A stretch of 64,000 nucleotides of DNA from Ceratotherium simum simum. Lineage: Eukaryota > Chordata > Mammalia > Perissodactyla > Rhinocerotidae. A model generated the notes under the pieces. That model was not told the DNA's origin. It worked only from the letters and a program-made list of their open reading frames with translations, and did not search any database. Both the position numbers and the translations under genes were made by a program. The stretch is from NCBI RefSeq assembly GCF_000283155.1, contig NW_004454178.1:3744960-3808959 (forward strand). The letters run 5' to 3'. Every line of letters begins with the position of its first letter. The stretch's first letter is position 1. Of this stretch, positions 24,991-38,800 are shown in pieces.

Positions 24991-25254
24991 AGGAGAAGCC
25001 TTAAGGAAAGCAGCCATCCGTTATCAAGTGTGCAAAGGCTAGCTAAAGAAAGAGTAAGCATCACGGTTGAGTTGATTTTTCAGTGTATTATAACCAATTG
25101 CTTTCTAACTTTGCAGAATTAGATGCTGGGAATGCAAAAAAAAAGGAGCTTCTTGGTTGCAACAACTGCTGGTGTGTGTAGTTCCTTATATTAATTACTA
25201 AATATTGCTGTTGGCAGTTAACAGTTTGATGTGTATCTGTACTTGTTAATAGCA

Positions 25255-25470
25255 AAGGGCTTGGAATCTAGCTGTCTGGGTTCAAATACCAACTCTTCCT
25301 CCTAATAGTGGTACAACCTTGGGCAATTCAATGTAATCTTTCAACGCCTCAGTTTCCACATCTGTAAAATAGAGTTAATAAAATTGCCTACCTCCCAGGC
25401 TTGGTGTGAGGGTTAAATGAATTATTATGTGTGAAACACTTATAACAATATGTGCTGCAAGGATGTTTGC
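25255..25470 (-). repeat. MIR SINE, nearly full length
   Basis: The + strand shows 'ctgtctgggttcaaatacca', 'acaaccttgggcaattcaat', 'cctcagtttccacatctgta', 'aaatagagttaataaaattg', 'cctacctcccaggcttggtg' and 'gagggttaaatgaattat', a good match to the MIR minus strand. Confidence 0.92.
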
Positions 25471-27899
25471 TATACTAAAAATTATTATTTTTATTAAAAC
25501 CACTAGGCAAAAGCAGGTCCAAATGCAAGTGAGTGCAAGTGTTAGAAAGTATATTATGATTCAATCTAAAAATGATTTTCCGACAATTTATGCTCTGCAA
25601 CAGTGGAATTAGCTGTCTTGCAATAGAAAACATTATACCCTGAGAAATTAAACCATCCAACCAAGCAGTGGCTACCTATTCTGAAATATAGTAGAGATTT
25701 TTTATTAATTCTAAGATATTCTGATTCCCTGACTTCCTCAGCACCACATTATGATCGCACATGTCAACTCGTACACAACATCTTTATTAAGAACCTCACA
25801 TCCCTTAAATTTTTAAACTCTTTTTGCCCTTTCAGAGGTAGAAAACTAAATATTGATGCAAGTAGACAAAGAAAACATTTATCTTTAACTCTTTAGTATC
25901 TCTTCCAACTAGACAACAACCATAAGTATTCAGCTGAAGAGGACACTACTACAGGCTGGCTAGAACGACAAGTTAGAACATAAGCACCAACTGTCCTTCT
26001 GATAATATTACTCCTTAGCTGAGACCCTTCCTGGGATTCACGGTCTAGATAACACGTACTGGAGGGCATAATATTGCTACTTAGTCTACCATGTGCATAG
26101 ATGGGGGATGCTGGAGAAAAGGAAGTTTGAAAGGCATAAGAAAGCATTAGGAAGTTCTAAATCCTCACTTACTTTTCTAGAGCCTGCATGCCCCATAAAG
26201 AAATGTTCAACAGCAATTCACTAAGGCCCACCCCTGAGGTTTGGTCCGGAAACAAACACTATTTTTTCCAATTCTCCATAATATCCAGCACCCGCAGACC
26301 CACCACCATGATCATCACCACTCTCCTCCCCGATAATGTATCTAACCAGGAACTCTCTGCAGAAACAGACCTCGATTTTTTCCTGACAAAGCCATTATAA
26401 TAGATTGCATTCCTTGTTTCACCACCATTTTCATTCCTTGAGTAGTGTTTTGGGTTGCATAAATCCAAGATTTAGGAAAAGAAATTGCTATAGAGATTGA
26501 ATTGAATCCTTCAAGCAGAAGCCTCACTTTGCAAGTTCTCTAATGACATTAGTGCAAGAACTGGAATTCAGATGAGATTTCCAAAAGATTTGTAGGTCTT
26601 ATTGCATTTTTCTTGACCATTTTTTAAATGCAAACTGTGAAGAAAACTAAAACCTCGATTAGCATAGAATTATTCTCTCCCAAAAGCATGGAGACAAGCT
26701 GTAGTTCTAAATGGACAACTCTATTAAGTTAATTGTATGTCTTTTTTTTTTAATGGTCACCATACACTCCTCTTTTCTCTTGTGTACTAATTAAAATTTG
26801 CTCCTTAGAAAACACTATTTGGAGTTTCCGCTTGGAACTCTTAAGTGGTATTATTTGTAAGGTGGCTTTACCCTAGACCAAATCCATTTAATAGACTATT
26901 TCTGGTTTTACACTCTCTCCATTGCAGCATTCTTATCATTTGCCTGTATACTAAAGGCTACGAGAATGAAGGACTTGCCTTTTAAAGGGTAAACCAACTG
27001 GTTTAACTTTCCAGAGCAATTACACATGAAAACTCTAAAATTCTATTTGCCAGGTGGACTTCTCAAATGTTTTCACTTACTTTTCCATGAAAGAAAAAAG
27101 AAAACTCTTTGGAGCCAAGTAAACAAAGGATAGAATAATTATGGTTGACAAGAATGTCCCCCAAATTAAGTTATTAAATATTCTATAAAATAAAATATTT
27201 TAGTGAACATTTGTTCAGCGTCTTTTTCCTAGCTTTACTCGTTTGAGTCTATTTTATAATCTTGAATAAATCTTTTAGCCTCAACCCTTTCTCAAATCCC
27301 TCACTTCCTATACCCTGTAAAAATAAAAGAGTAATGGAAGTCTTAGCTCATAGACTGTTTGGAGAATTCCAAATTAAAGGCACTAGCAGGCAAGTTCTCA
27401 AAGTGTAGTCTTTGTAGCAGGAAAGTTTGTCCTGGTGAGCCACATCATCCAAGGAATGTATGTTAGCTTCTTGCCAGAGCATTGTCTTTATTGATCATTG
27501 CCTCTTGTATTCCATTAAATATTCCAGAGAAACAGGTATTGAAAGTATGGTAGGATTGGTCTGCCTCAGAAGGCAATCTACAGTTCAATATTGTGTTTTG
27601 TTTTTTTTTTTGAACAGATAACGTGGTGTCTGCTAGAGATTTTGATATCTGAGTAAAAATTCAAAGAATCTCAAGAGTTTGGGGGCAGTATTTACACTAT
27701 GAGGACAATATTTACACTAGTTCTCTCTCCCCCAAAAAACCTCAAAGATCAAGAACCCACCCTATTTATGAGTTATCTGAAGTGTCGATTATACTGGGCT
27801 AAATAGTGATTCCTTTCTCCAGAATCTCTGGCTTCCCAGAAAATAACACAGCATGCAGAACTCTTTCTTTCATCTCCTCATTTCCATGGTACATCTTGT
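25471..27899. other. No recognised feature
   Basis: AT-rich unique-looking sequence with T-runs at 26742-26751 and 27599-27611. Overlapping short frames on both strands at 25893-26527 are chance. No exon, RNA gene or repeat family could be named. Confidence 0.45.
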
Positions 27900-28396
27900 G
27901 TGGTAGATGGTTAATGACTTCAAATTCCTCCCATCCCACGAAGCATGCCTCTTTATAATGTGACTTTGCTGCTTCTCCCGTGCGGAGGTGGAGTTCATCT
28001 TTCTGGTCCTTTGAAGATGGGCTGGCCTTGTGACTTACTTAGAATGTAACAGAGGTGGTGTGTGAGTTCAGGGGTCTAGATCTTAAGAGGTCTGGCAGCT
28101 TCTGCCTTTGCAGTCTTGAAATACTGTCCTGAAACTTCCAGGTAAGAAAGCCACTCTACACTACTGAAGAAATAGAGGTCACATGGAGACCTGGAGTGAC
28201 CCAGCTGATGGCCAGCACCAACTGCCATCTTTGACATTCCAGCTGAGCCTCTAGGAGAATGCAGCCACCTGAATGACCCAAGGCAAAGCAGCAGAGGAAC
28301 TACCTCACCTATCTATAGAATCATGAGAAATAATGTCAGTTTAAAAAAAGCCACCAAATTTTGGAGTGGTTTGTATAAACTTATAGATGATTGGTA
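27900..28396 (+). repeat. MaLR LTR, MLT1-type
   Basis: Ordered LTR landmarks: 'tgtggtagatggttaatgac', 'gggctggccttgtgacttac', 'ttaagaggtctggcagcttc', 'tcacatggagacctgg', 'gccagcaccaactgcca', 'tgcagccacctgaatgaccc', 'agaatcatgagaaataatgt' and 'gccaccaaattttggagtgg'. The end is the usual MLT1 tail. The 60-codon frames at 28323-28587 lie partly in it and are chance. Confidence 0.82.
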
Positions 28397-29145
28397 CATC
28401 TTATGTGAAAGTCCTATTTCCTCCAGCTCTTTCTGGTTTTCCAGCATATCTGGAACAGTGGCTTTTGCTTCTTGCCTCTCCAGCTCTGGAGAAAGGGAGA
28501 TTGCGAGAGTCTGAACCTGGATCGAGTCATGCTTTTCAAATTTTACTGGCTTACCCTAGGCTGCTAAGACGTGCACCCTGGGTCTAGAGTTTTGACTCTT
28601 AAATATGAATCATTCTTGGTCATCAAAAAAGGCCTAAATTGATATTCAGGAATAAATTCCTATCTTCCAATTTTTTTCACCTGTAATTTTATTCAGCACG
28701 TGGAAGGATGAATACTCATGTGTACTAGCAAACTATCTGACGTGGGAAGCAGGTTTAGGATCTTTGGACAATGAGTCCCAGTCTATTGTTTTCATCTAAT
28801 GATAGCCCTGTGGTCTAGTCTCATCTTTCTGGCCCTTGCCTGGGAAGAAGGAGCCATGTTGGCAAAATGCCTTTGCAGCTTTCTAGAAGTGATACAATCT
28901 GAATGACGCCATAAGTGCAACCAAAGAAATAGTAGGGTCTCGATATTGCTTTAAATCTTTTTGCCATCTTCCAATGGTCATGGTCTGTTCAAAGAGGAAG
29001 GGGCGAGCCATCATGGCTAGTATTTAGTGACAATTTTGTGATTTGTTTTGTTCTATCTACACTGAAACTGCCTTAGAACAAAACAGGCAAGGATTTTATA
29101 AGCATATAAGTGCTGTTTTGTTATAGTCGATTCAAGAAAGAAAGA
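28397..29145. other. No recognised feature
   Basis: Unique-looking sequence with no repeat, exon or RNA gene I can support. Confidence 0.45.
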
Positions 29146-29320
29146 TAACGATGTGGTCTAGAGGTTTCCACATGTATTTGAGTGTCAGCAACTCCGAGTT
29201 GTAATCTCATCCAACTGTCTTTCTGGCTGACTCAGATTACTTAAGAAAAATAACCTAACTTCTCTCTGTCTCGTTTTTCCTACAAATAAAATGGAAGAAA
29301 TTGCTCTTTGCACAGAGAGA
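29146..29320 (-). repeat. MIR-like fragment (weak)
   Basis: Partial resemblance to MIR on the minus strand ('gtggtctagaggtttccaca', 'agattacttaagaaaaataa' and 'ctctctgtctcgtttttcct'). Diverged and short, so the call is tentative. Confidence 0.45.
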
Positions 29321-32300
29321 AAATTTTTTAATTAACTGATATTTATAAAGACCCTGGAAATACATACTGCGATTATCCCAAATATACACGCATATAGACA
29401 TGCACGCATACATTTTTTTTGACCCTCGAATTTCTTTTACTTTATTCCAAATCTTAGGGAGAAATTAAGGTGAGAGCAAGAAGGTTTATGATTTTTCTTT
29501 TCCCATTTTAAAGGCATCTCACTCCTAGTTCAGCAGCATGGAGAAAGATTTGTTGTCAGCTCCTGTGCTGGGCAGGGATTCAAATACCCGAGGTTAGTTG
29601 CAGCATCTCAGAGAGCTTCTCAGAGACTTTTAAAGCTCCATTTTCTTTTAATTAGTTCTCTCTCTGCCTCGGGCAACAAGCTCAGGGAATCGATAGGTTA
29701 GACTGAGTACAGACTTTGCAGGCTATCAGGAGCTGCGGTATACTGGGACTTGTCAGACCCTGGATTCAGCTTTAGGAGGGAAACCATCACTGGTCCAAGC
29801 ACATTTAGAAAGGAGATTTCAAACACAGCAGCTCACCAGCTTCTGGAGACTGTCTGACCACGATTCCCAGGCAGAGACCGCCATTGCTGTCACCTGACGT
29901 TGGCCAAACACAAGTCATCGAAGCTCCAGGGCTTGCCCTAGAGGCCTGCAGACCCACCCAGACACAGGTGAAGAGTTAGTATCACACTTGAGAGAGGCTG
30001 CAAGCACAAACTCAGTTGAAATGTTAAATACTCACAGAGAGGTTCTCTACTCCACACACTGTCTGTCCCCCACTCTCATACTTCTCCTCTCATGAGAAGG
30101 TTTTCTCTGCACCCAGAAGATACTTTGAGTAACACTGACTCTATTCTTACTTGGCGAGGCGTAAATTTAATTTGTGGCATTATTATCCTTTATTTATTGT
30201 AAACATGAGCTGCATGGAAGGCTGACAACAGCTTGCTAAGTGAGGCTCAGTGGATATGTTTCCAGAGTTTAAACCTCAAGTGAACAATTCCTGCTGCCTT
30301 AGGTGTTGCAATAATCATTCTGGCATAAACTCTGCAAAGTCAAGGGCAGAACGTTTGAGATTCTTTGTGAGCATTCATTATTTATGCTGAGAATGGAACT
30401 CCAAAATACCTTTTAAAAAAAAAATCAGATTAAGTGATATGGAAAAAATAAAAAAGACAAAGCCTTAGCGATAAATCAGTTAGTAGCCAGTATTAAGTGA
30501 CAGTAGACACCATCAGGCTCTTTCTGTTTGAAGCTGTAAGCAGTATGGCCCTGAGTGTTTGTCTAAAAGAATCACAAGATATCCGGAAAGTTGGGAAACA
30601 GAGGTAAACGTATTTTTAAATTGTATATTACATTTAAAAAAAATATGCTCAAAATATTTGGGGTGTAATACCTCTAAATTTCAAGCAGTGGTTTAATTTT
30701 TAATCTGGAAAAGTACAATGAATATACACCCAAGTGTCCAAAAAGTCTGGAAACATAGGGAAAGTAGTGTACTTATTGATTTTGCTTTTTTGTTTGTTTG
30801 CTTCGTTTTTCTTTCAGATTAACACTTGGATCCATTGTTTTAAATTTCAAAATATTTCACCTGAAAATGTCTCTGGAGGTTGAAGAAAAACATTGAACCT
30901 ATTATTTGAAAATGTGACCAACATACTGTTGGACAGTGATTCCAAACTCTTTTCGATTCCCTGTATAATGATAAAAGGTCCAATATTGCTCAAGCCAAAA
31001 CCAAAAGAAAGGGCTTAACTAGAGTCAATCAATTATTTTAACAAAGCTGGGGAGGAGAGTTGAATGTGTGGAGAGAAAGGAAGGTGTGATTGAAGGATAG
31101 TAAGATGGTAACCAAGAAACTTAAACGTTACCAGAGGGGCTCAAGAGACAAATTTGGGGACAGGGGTTCTGTTCATTCTACGGGTATATTGGGTCAGGGG
31201 CATTTTTTCAGGCCTGCCACAGCTGAGACGAAACATCCCTCAAGGCTAACCAGCTTCCTATGCTTTAAATTCTTGCTGTTGGGGGAACCTTCAGGATTGC
31301 TAATTCCTACTTTCCAGGTATCCCAAGCCTGGGAAAGGGGGGTACTCTGGTTCCAATTTAGGCCTGAGGCACAGAAGGATTCATATCTCTCAGCCCTTGT
31401 ACTGGTTTCAACTTTCCTTCCTAACACGTGTGAGAGCAAAGTAAGCACAGTTGATATTTGGGATCATAAAGAAGAGCCCCCTTAATCTTAGTGCAGAGAT
31501 CACAATATTGAGCATGTAAATCCTCCTCTACCTTTCTTCTTCCTCTCAACCATAGGCATTAGGTGTTTCTTAGACTTTGGGGATGGGAGAAAGTGACAGG
31601 GCAGTGTCCAGACTCAGTCTCAGAAACACAAAAAATTATACCAAGTCAAACGCTTCTCTGACACTTCCTAATCACCTAGTGGTTATTGCTGAGCCCTTAT
31701 AGTTTTTTGATAGAGAGTTAAAATAGAAAACCCATGCCAGGTCTGTCCCTGGGGTCTCTGTAATGGTGGAGAGATGCCAGCCAGTAAGGCTTCATTTATC
31801 TGATTGACAGGAGTCTGTACTGTCCACTTCCTAATAACAAAACTGAAGGACTGGTCTGCCATGATTAGAAATCCTCTGACCCTTTACTTTTGAACTAATA
31901 TTACTTTTCTTCACATTTATCCAACAAATCTCTCCAACTTTCTTTAGTTTTCCCCAATACATGGCACAAATATTCAAAGTAATGAAGTATACCCACCCAG
32001 ACGATAAGCACCTGCTAAAATCATTTTATCCTATAATATGTGGATAGCAAATCAAGCAGACCTGTCAATGTAAGTGATAAATAAATCAAGATTCATTATA
32101 ACTTATATCAGACATCATTGCATTGTGGATTTGGTTAGCAGCATTACTCTGCAGTACCCTCTGTGGGTACCAACAAAATAGAGTTTCCAGATCTGCAAAA
32201 CTGAGGATTAGATTCTATAATCTGATGAATTCGCATATAGGCATACTCCACTTTTTTTATATCTGAAATTCTGGTTTTGTTTTTCGAGATTTTATCTTTA

Positions 32301-33962
32301 CAATGTTATATATCTAATGATCACTTTTAGAATAAGATTTGGACCAAACCCTAAGAAGGATAAAAGCACCCACTCAAATTCCATGTTTTTCCAAAGAAAT
32401 AAAAAAGAACTTAAAATTTTTAAGTAAAGAAGTGCAGTTTAAGGGAGACCTTGCTTTAACACCTGGGGTCTAACAGTTTTTCCGGATCACATTTCTATCT
32501 TATTTATTTCATTTTCCTTTCAGTTGCTGGGTAAATTTGATAGCCCTGGAAAGAGAGGTCCTAATAGCATTGTCAAGGGCCAAGGGTTGAACAAGATTTC
32601 CTACATCGCCCCTGTGTCTCAACTGGGGCTGTACCAAAGGTCTAATTTTAGTATTTGGCTCAACAGCAAACACCTGGAAATGGCATCCAGCCAGAGATGA
32701 ACACAAAGCTACGCAGTGGGTGAGCAAGTGCATCTGTCTCCTCTTGTTTTCCCCGTCTCAGCTATTAGGTAAATAAGGCAGTTATTAAACGATGACTTAG
32801 GCAAAGCCTACAATTTTAGTGTTCGCATTTCATCTTAGCAACATTTAACAGGCTCCTCAGCAAGCAACATTTTGATAATATTTGTTATGAAAACCAGTTT
32901 GACTTCCTACTCAATGCTATCTTGGAGGATGGATTTCAACCTGTTTTCTTCTTAGAACAGAATAGGTACATGAAGATTGTCAGATGATTTGTTGAAATGG
33001 AAAATTCAAAACTGGTAAGTTTTCAATTGTTGGTTCTACGTGAGCATGTTCCTAGCCACCCCCCACACACATGTATATGTCAGAGCACTCAGCACTCCTG
33101 ACTCCATTTCTTCACCCACAGAAACCACGTTTCCCCTCACTTCTCCTCACTTCACCAACCCGCAAACCTTTAACTGCCCCTGAAATTTGGAGACATTTCC
33201 CGACATCTCCACAAATATAACAGAAAGCTTTCGTGGTCTCATGTAACCAAACTTATAACCATATGCACGCCTTGTGTGACCAAGAAAATCACTCATCTCT
33301 CTAGCGTGTCCAATTCAAGAGTCTCTGCAATAGACCATGGTACACGGTATTTCAAGGCTAAAACTTGGTGCTATGGATTTCAGGGAAAGCAGGCACATAT
33401 ACAAAAGCAATGAAAGCGATGCCAGATTTTACCTAATACTTTGTCTTTTTAAGTATATAGCTTGTTTACTTTTTTTTTAAAGAGTAAATTTTGCTTGCCC
33501 TCTAGAGGAAACATTTCTAGAGCTGTTTACCTTTGGTCTCAGAAGAGTCTGCATAACCATGGTTTAAAACAAAATTTAGTAATGTAATTATGAGTTTGGA
33601 AAACATATATATTCCCAATGAATCTTACACAAATCCATGAAATAGCAATAAGTAGTTTTATCCTTGATTATTATTAAAAACAACCTTGCAGCTTTAAAAT
33701 GCTTTTGCATACTGTATTGATCCTCCTGTGCATCTCCTGGTGTTCTCTTGTCTCACCTATCCTATTCCAGACACCAAAGTGACCGGTTGGTCTGGGAGGG
33801 GTCTGGTCGGCCTCCCACAGGTGCAGCTGGGCGGCGCTTGGCCCTAGGACCCCACCTCTGGCTTCCCACTTTGGACTTTTCTGTTGATACCTCAAGTTAG
33901 GGACCGGGGGGAAGCTACTATCCACTCACACATGTGTAACCTAGAGTGTGGGGCAATTAACA
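29321..33962. other. Long repeat-poor interval
   Basis: About 4.6 kb in which I recognise almost no repeats. 29500-29960 is more GC-rich and ends in 'acccagacacaggtgaag', which has the form of an exon end and splice donor on the + strand. 30150-30560 is AT-rich with a non-repetitive, non-decayed look. A 131-codon frame at 31090-31485 has a non-ATG-like context, no domain and an overlapping minus-strand frame. Regulatory or conserved non-coding sequence is possible but cannot be shown from one sequence. Confidence 0.4.
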
Positions 33963-33964
33963 CC

Positions 33965-34375
33965 CTGTAGTAGCTTCCCGGGGCTGCCATAACAAAATAC
34001 CATAGACTTGGTAGCTTAAACAACAGAAATTTATTTTCTCACAGTTTTGGAGGCTAGATGTCCGAGACCAAGGTGTTGGCAGATTGGGTTTCTTCCGAGA
34101 CCTCCCTCCTTGGCTTGCAGATAGCTGCCTTCTCGCTGTGTCCTCAAATGGTCTTTCCTCTGTGCACACTCACCCCTGGTGTCTCTCTGTCCAAATTTCT
34201 TCTTCGTATACGGACACCAGGCAGATTGGATTAGGGCCCACCTTAAGGGCCTCATTTTAACTGAATCACCCTTTAAAGGCCTTATCTCCAAATACAGTTA
34301 TTTTAGGAGGTACTGGGGGTTAGCGCTTCAACATATAAGTTTTGGGGGAACACAAGTTAGCCTGTAATATACCCC
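33965..34375 (-). repeat. MaLR LTR, MLT1-type (antisense)
   Basis: The + strand carries the reverse complement of an MLT1-type LTR: 'ggggctgccataacaaaata', 'gtagcttaaacaacagaaat', 'ttattttctcacagttttgg', 'gtccgagaccaaggtgttgg', 'ggattagggcccaccttaag', 'cttatctccaaatacagtta' and 'ggaggtactgggggttagcg'. Short frames on both strands inside it are artefacts. Confidence 0.9.
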
Positions 34376-34684
34376 ATGAGTGATCAATGGGGGAAGAAAA
34401 CTGATGAATAATAAATTCTCTTTCATCTTCCCCCTAGACAAATGGTCCTGATTCACATTTCGAGTGAAGGCTTTCAGATGGTACATACTTGGTGATCAAG
34501 CAATATAGGCACTTACAGCAAAGGCCCACTAGTGACTCATCTTGATGTTGACTCTCCCCACTTCTTTGCCTGGTTTCCCTGTGTCTCGCTCCTTCCAGTT
34601 CCCAGGACCGAAAATGCTAACAAGCAACTTGCACTCAGACTCTGCTTCTCGCACTTAGACTCCAGTCTCAGAGATATCAGTTAC

Positions 34685-34850
34685 CCCATTTCATCTTCAC
34701 AACACCCACGCCAGATATGCCTTCTTATTACCTCACGAATACAAAAACAGGAGAGTTAGAGAAGATATGGGACTTGCCCAGGGTCACACAGCTAGTAAGC
34801 CACAAAGTCAGAACTCTGATTTAAATCTTTCGATGCCCAATCCTGCATTA
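34685..34850 (+). repeat. MIR SINE fragment
   Basis: Contains 'catcttcacaacacccacgc' and 'acttgcccagggtcacacag', then 'ctagtaagccacaaagtcag', a clear MIR core and 3' half. Confidence 0.88.
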
Positions 34851-35770
34851 TTATTTCCCAGGTACCATAATATCTCCTAGCATTGTCTATGCGTAATCAG
34901 ATAAAATTTAAGCCATTTCTCTACTAATTTTTAAAAGTGTTTAAACGGACTAGAGATAAGACATCCTCAGTATGTAATTCATTTCCCTATTATTTAAATG
35001 TTATTCCTTTCCTCCTTCCCCAAATCTGAGAGTTTATTTTTTTCAAAGCTTATTTATAGCTGAAATTATTCTTTTTTTAATAGGAATTATATAAATTGCA
35101 ATCTTTTTATTGGTACTATCCCAACCTATACTTTTCCAAGCAAACCACATCTCACAGTCAAATTAGGGAGGCTCTTATATCTTAATCAAAGCTTAACAGG
35201 TTTTAATTGTTCATTAAACATGAGAGCAATTTAGTGTCTTACTATGCAATCATTATTGTTTCCTGAAAATCTGATATGATGAGATACAATAAATGCAAAC
35301 TGAAATATTGCCTGTGGAAGGTTATTTATTATTTCTTCCAGCTAAAAACATTCATAACTAAAATTTATTGGTCCATACTCCCTTCATTATAAATATTTTA
35401 TGCCCTGACTCAGGGACCCATGTCTGAGCATTTAAATGTCTCAATCTCGTGTCAGTAACAGGAAGAACAAGTTCACTAGGTGGAATTTTTGCCCTTTACT
35501 TTGGAATGTTGCAATAATAATAGGCTATAAATATGTTATAATTATGCCTTTGATCACTGCTGTGGTTTTCTAGTCTGAATGAATTAAATTCAAAACTAAA
35601 GCTGAGCTGGTTGACAAAAATGACAGTAGTCATCTTAAACTAAGATTTTGCTGAAAGCCATATTAATATAGTGAAAATATGTAGAGTGGCCAAGATAATA
35701 AACCACTTTTTCTGTTACTTCTACCCCAATGTGAAGTAGTACCCATACCCATCACCTCCTTTACATATCA
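34851..35770. other. No recognised feature
   Basis: Very AT-rich, unique-looking sequence without open frames of note. Confidence 0.45.
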
Positions 35771-35895
35771 ATACTGGTTTACATTTATGTACTTCTTAGT
35801 ACTTTTATATCCTTATCACCACAACAACCTTGGAAATACTGAGCAGTTGTAAAAATCTCTGTTTTCAAATGAGAAAACTGAGGTTCAGGTAGTTA
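35771..35895 (+). repeat. MIR SINE fragment
   Basis: Shows 'tttacatttatgtacttctt', 'ccttatcaccacaacaacct' and 'aaatgagaaaactgaggttc', the middle of MIR. Confidence 0.75.
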
Positions 35896-38800
35896 CAGAT
35901 GTAAAATTTTTATTTTAATTTCAAAAAGTTTAATCATAGGATTCAATAAAATCATGCCATAATGTGAATCAGACTCCTCTTTCCTGCCCATCATCTCATG
36001 AGGAGGTTGGCAGTGAGGGCTTGGAGGAGAGCACGGCAGAGAGGAGAGGAGGACATGAGTGGGTGAGAAGACAGCAGATGCCTGGTAACCCTGTCTGGGG
36101 AAATGGGAATATGAGACAGAGGATATGTCCTGTATCATCTACATTCTCCCAGATCTATCTCCCTGTGTAAAGCCTGCAGAACGGACTACTGGTAGATTAA
36201 CTGGGAAATGCCTAGAATTGCTGCAGCCTTCCTGGAAGTCCCAGGCAGCTCTGGGACCAACAGTTGCCCTCACTGATAGGAGGCTTATCATATCACATTT
36301 GTTACTGGATATTTTATAGTTCCAATTGGAGGACGTTTCAGAGATCTTTATCTCACTTGTTCTCTTTCAGTTAAGTTCTGGACATAATCTTTTGAGACCT
36401 ACCCTCCATATGGGAGCACACAGAAGGAAAAAAAACTGAATTTCATCTCATAAAGATTGAAAGGAAAACTGTATCCTGGTATTAAATTATCCACACAGAA
36501 ATATATGAAGGAAGGACTAACCTCTCAGTGTATATAAACATGTTGACAACGCAAATTTCCTGAAGAAATATCGTGTAATTGGAGGAAAAGGTGATTTTGA
36601 TAGCTTCTTGGGCACTGAATTTTCCTGCCCAATCCTGTGAGCCTACATGCCCTCAAGTGTATTCCCTGAAACAATGGTTCCTCTAGATGTAAATAGATTT
36701 ATGTGAAAAGAGTATTTTGTGATCAGAGTGTCAAATGCTGGTCCCCTAAAATATTCTTTTGACAAAGCGAAGCTGAGTTTATTGCTTACCGAGGTGAGGG
36801 AGATGGTTACTTTGATAGTCTTAGTAGCATCTTGAAGTGGAGAAGACAGAGTAGAGATATTTACGAGACTTGGGGGATCTCCTTAAAGTGGGGGCTTGAT
36901 TAGGACTGCAGAAGGTTCATGATATAAGCGGATCGGTGAACACAGCATGGATATGGTTTCAAAGAGACTCTTGACAAGCTAGCCCTGCTTTGTTGCCATA
37001 TTATCCTGAGAAAGAGTATTTACTCTGACGAGGGTAAATGGAATATTCAGACAAAGGGATTTTCTGGAAGTTCCTAAAATGAACAATAAAGTTATTTGCA
37101 ACTTTAACATCCTGGGCAAGTTTCCTGAAAAGTAAAACCATGTAATGAAGATGGCCACATAGTAAAGTCATGTTAATGTAGAGTATAGAAAATAAACTTG
37201 TAGGTGGGAATGGTTTTGGGTCTCAACATAAATTTGGGAATCCCTGGGTTAAACGAAGTTAAGCAAATGTTTTTATAGTGGGACTTTTCAGAGTCTATAA
37301 CATGTGAATGTGCACGTAATTTTCAACGAAGGAGTATATAATAAATAGCATTTCCTGAACATTTACCAAAGAACATTTTTATTTTATTCTTCTGAAAATA
37401 AAATCTCCCAGGACTGGTATCCCACGGAATATAGTTGCAGAAATGGTGACCAAGACTTTAGGATGTTTATTTTGAAAAAAGATAGATTGTAAATATAAAA
37501 CCCACAGTAGGCAGTTTCGTTTGAATTAGAGAAGTAACTATGACCCCAGTTTCCCTGCACACAGACACCAATGTCTTAAGCAACCAGCGCAAAGGCACCC
37601 TGAACTGGGATCCAGTTCACGAGTTAAGCACAACCAGAATGCATCAGTGATCGGAATGAATGTTCACAGCACCAGTGGTTTGAGGGGGAAAGTGAAGCAG
37701 ATGATACAGAAGGAAGGGAATCCTTCTAGTGGAGACATGTTGCTTAGTTAATAAAATGAGCCACGGATCTTTTTTATGTCTTCCATTTACCCTACAGTGT
37801 CAGTATTGAAAGTATTGAATTGTTACATAGCGATACACTCTTATTAGATGCTACTGTTCTATGAGGCAAGAAATACTGCTTACTAAAAGTAAACAACAGG
37901 TAAAGTAGCATTTTATCTTCATGCACACACAATTTAAATGGCCAAACAGAGCTTGCATATTTTCTGTTAGTGCATAGTACAGGCTAACAACTACAAATAA
38001 CAGGTCATCTACATAGTTTGGGATTGGTAAACATCACAGCAAGATGATATTCCTTCATTTGACAGTGAAAGGAGTCAGTTACTCTGTTACGACATGAGCA
38101 TTTCCATTATTTGAAACAAAGAACTAAATGTGGACTTTTGGAGAAACAGTAGAAGGAGTAAAGCAAATTTTTAAAATATCAACTCAAAAAATATTTAAGT
38201 TAATTAAATATTAACTTGGAAGAAAAAAAAAAGGTAGGCTTGATCTTTATGCCAGGAAATACTGAACTGATTCCAGGAGACACTGAGATGAGTCCAGGAG
38301 TTCATAAAAATGTAATTCTAACTGTGCACTTGCAAACGAAGCCACAGAGGAAGAAACAGTCCAGATATTCTATAGAAACTGATGTAATTGCTGAGCTCAG
38401 ATTTTGAAGGGACATATATAAAACCCAGACATCGCTGGCCCTCTTCATGGCTGGCCTGAGTGTGGGGATGTATGCAACACAGCAACCTCCAAGAAAGCAC
38501 TGAAAAGTTACTCAGATCTTAATGGAAGTCTCTTAAGACACTATATGAAAATTACATACAACCTTCTCTTTACTCCTCCATCCTCATGGCAGTCACTTCC
38601 CTAATACCTACCATCTTTCTTCCCCACAACTCTTCCCTAAAACCTTTCTACTTTTTGGTCTTGACTCGAATGTCTATTAGCCCTTCTTTTTCTAAGCCTT
38701 TTTCTGTTAAAAATCAATCTGGTCTTTCTGTGTTCTAAGGGCCCAAATAAAAACGTCAAAAGCCCAGCCCTAAAGATGCAAGAATAAATAAAAGAATTCT

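Noticed and set aside
30580..30770. Two similar segments (ggaaagttgggaaacagagg and caaaaagtctggaaacatag) resembling mariner-type ends
   Set aside because: Only about 14 matching bases, direct rather than inverted, with no TA duplication or transposase-like sequence between them.
31090..31485. 131-codon plus-strand frame
   Set aside because: The start is not ATG in the sequence, there is no domain, and an 84-codon frame lies antisense to it.
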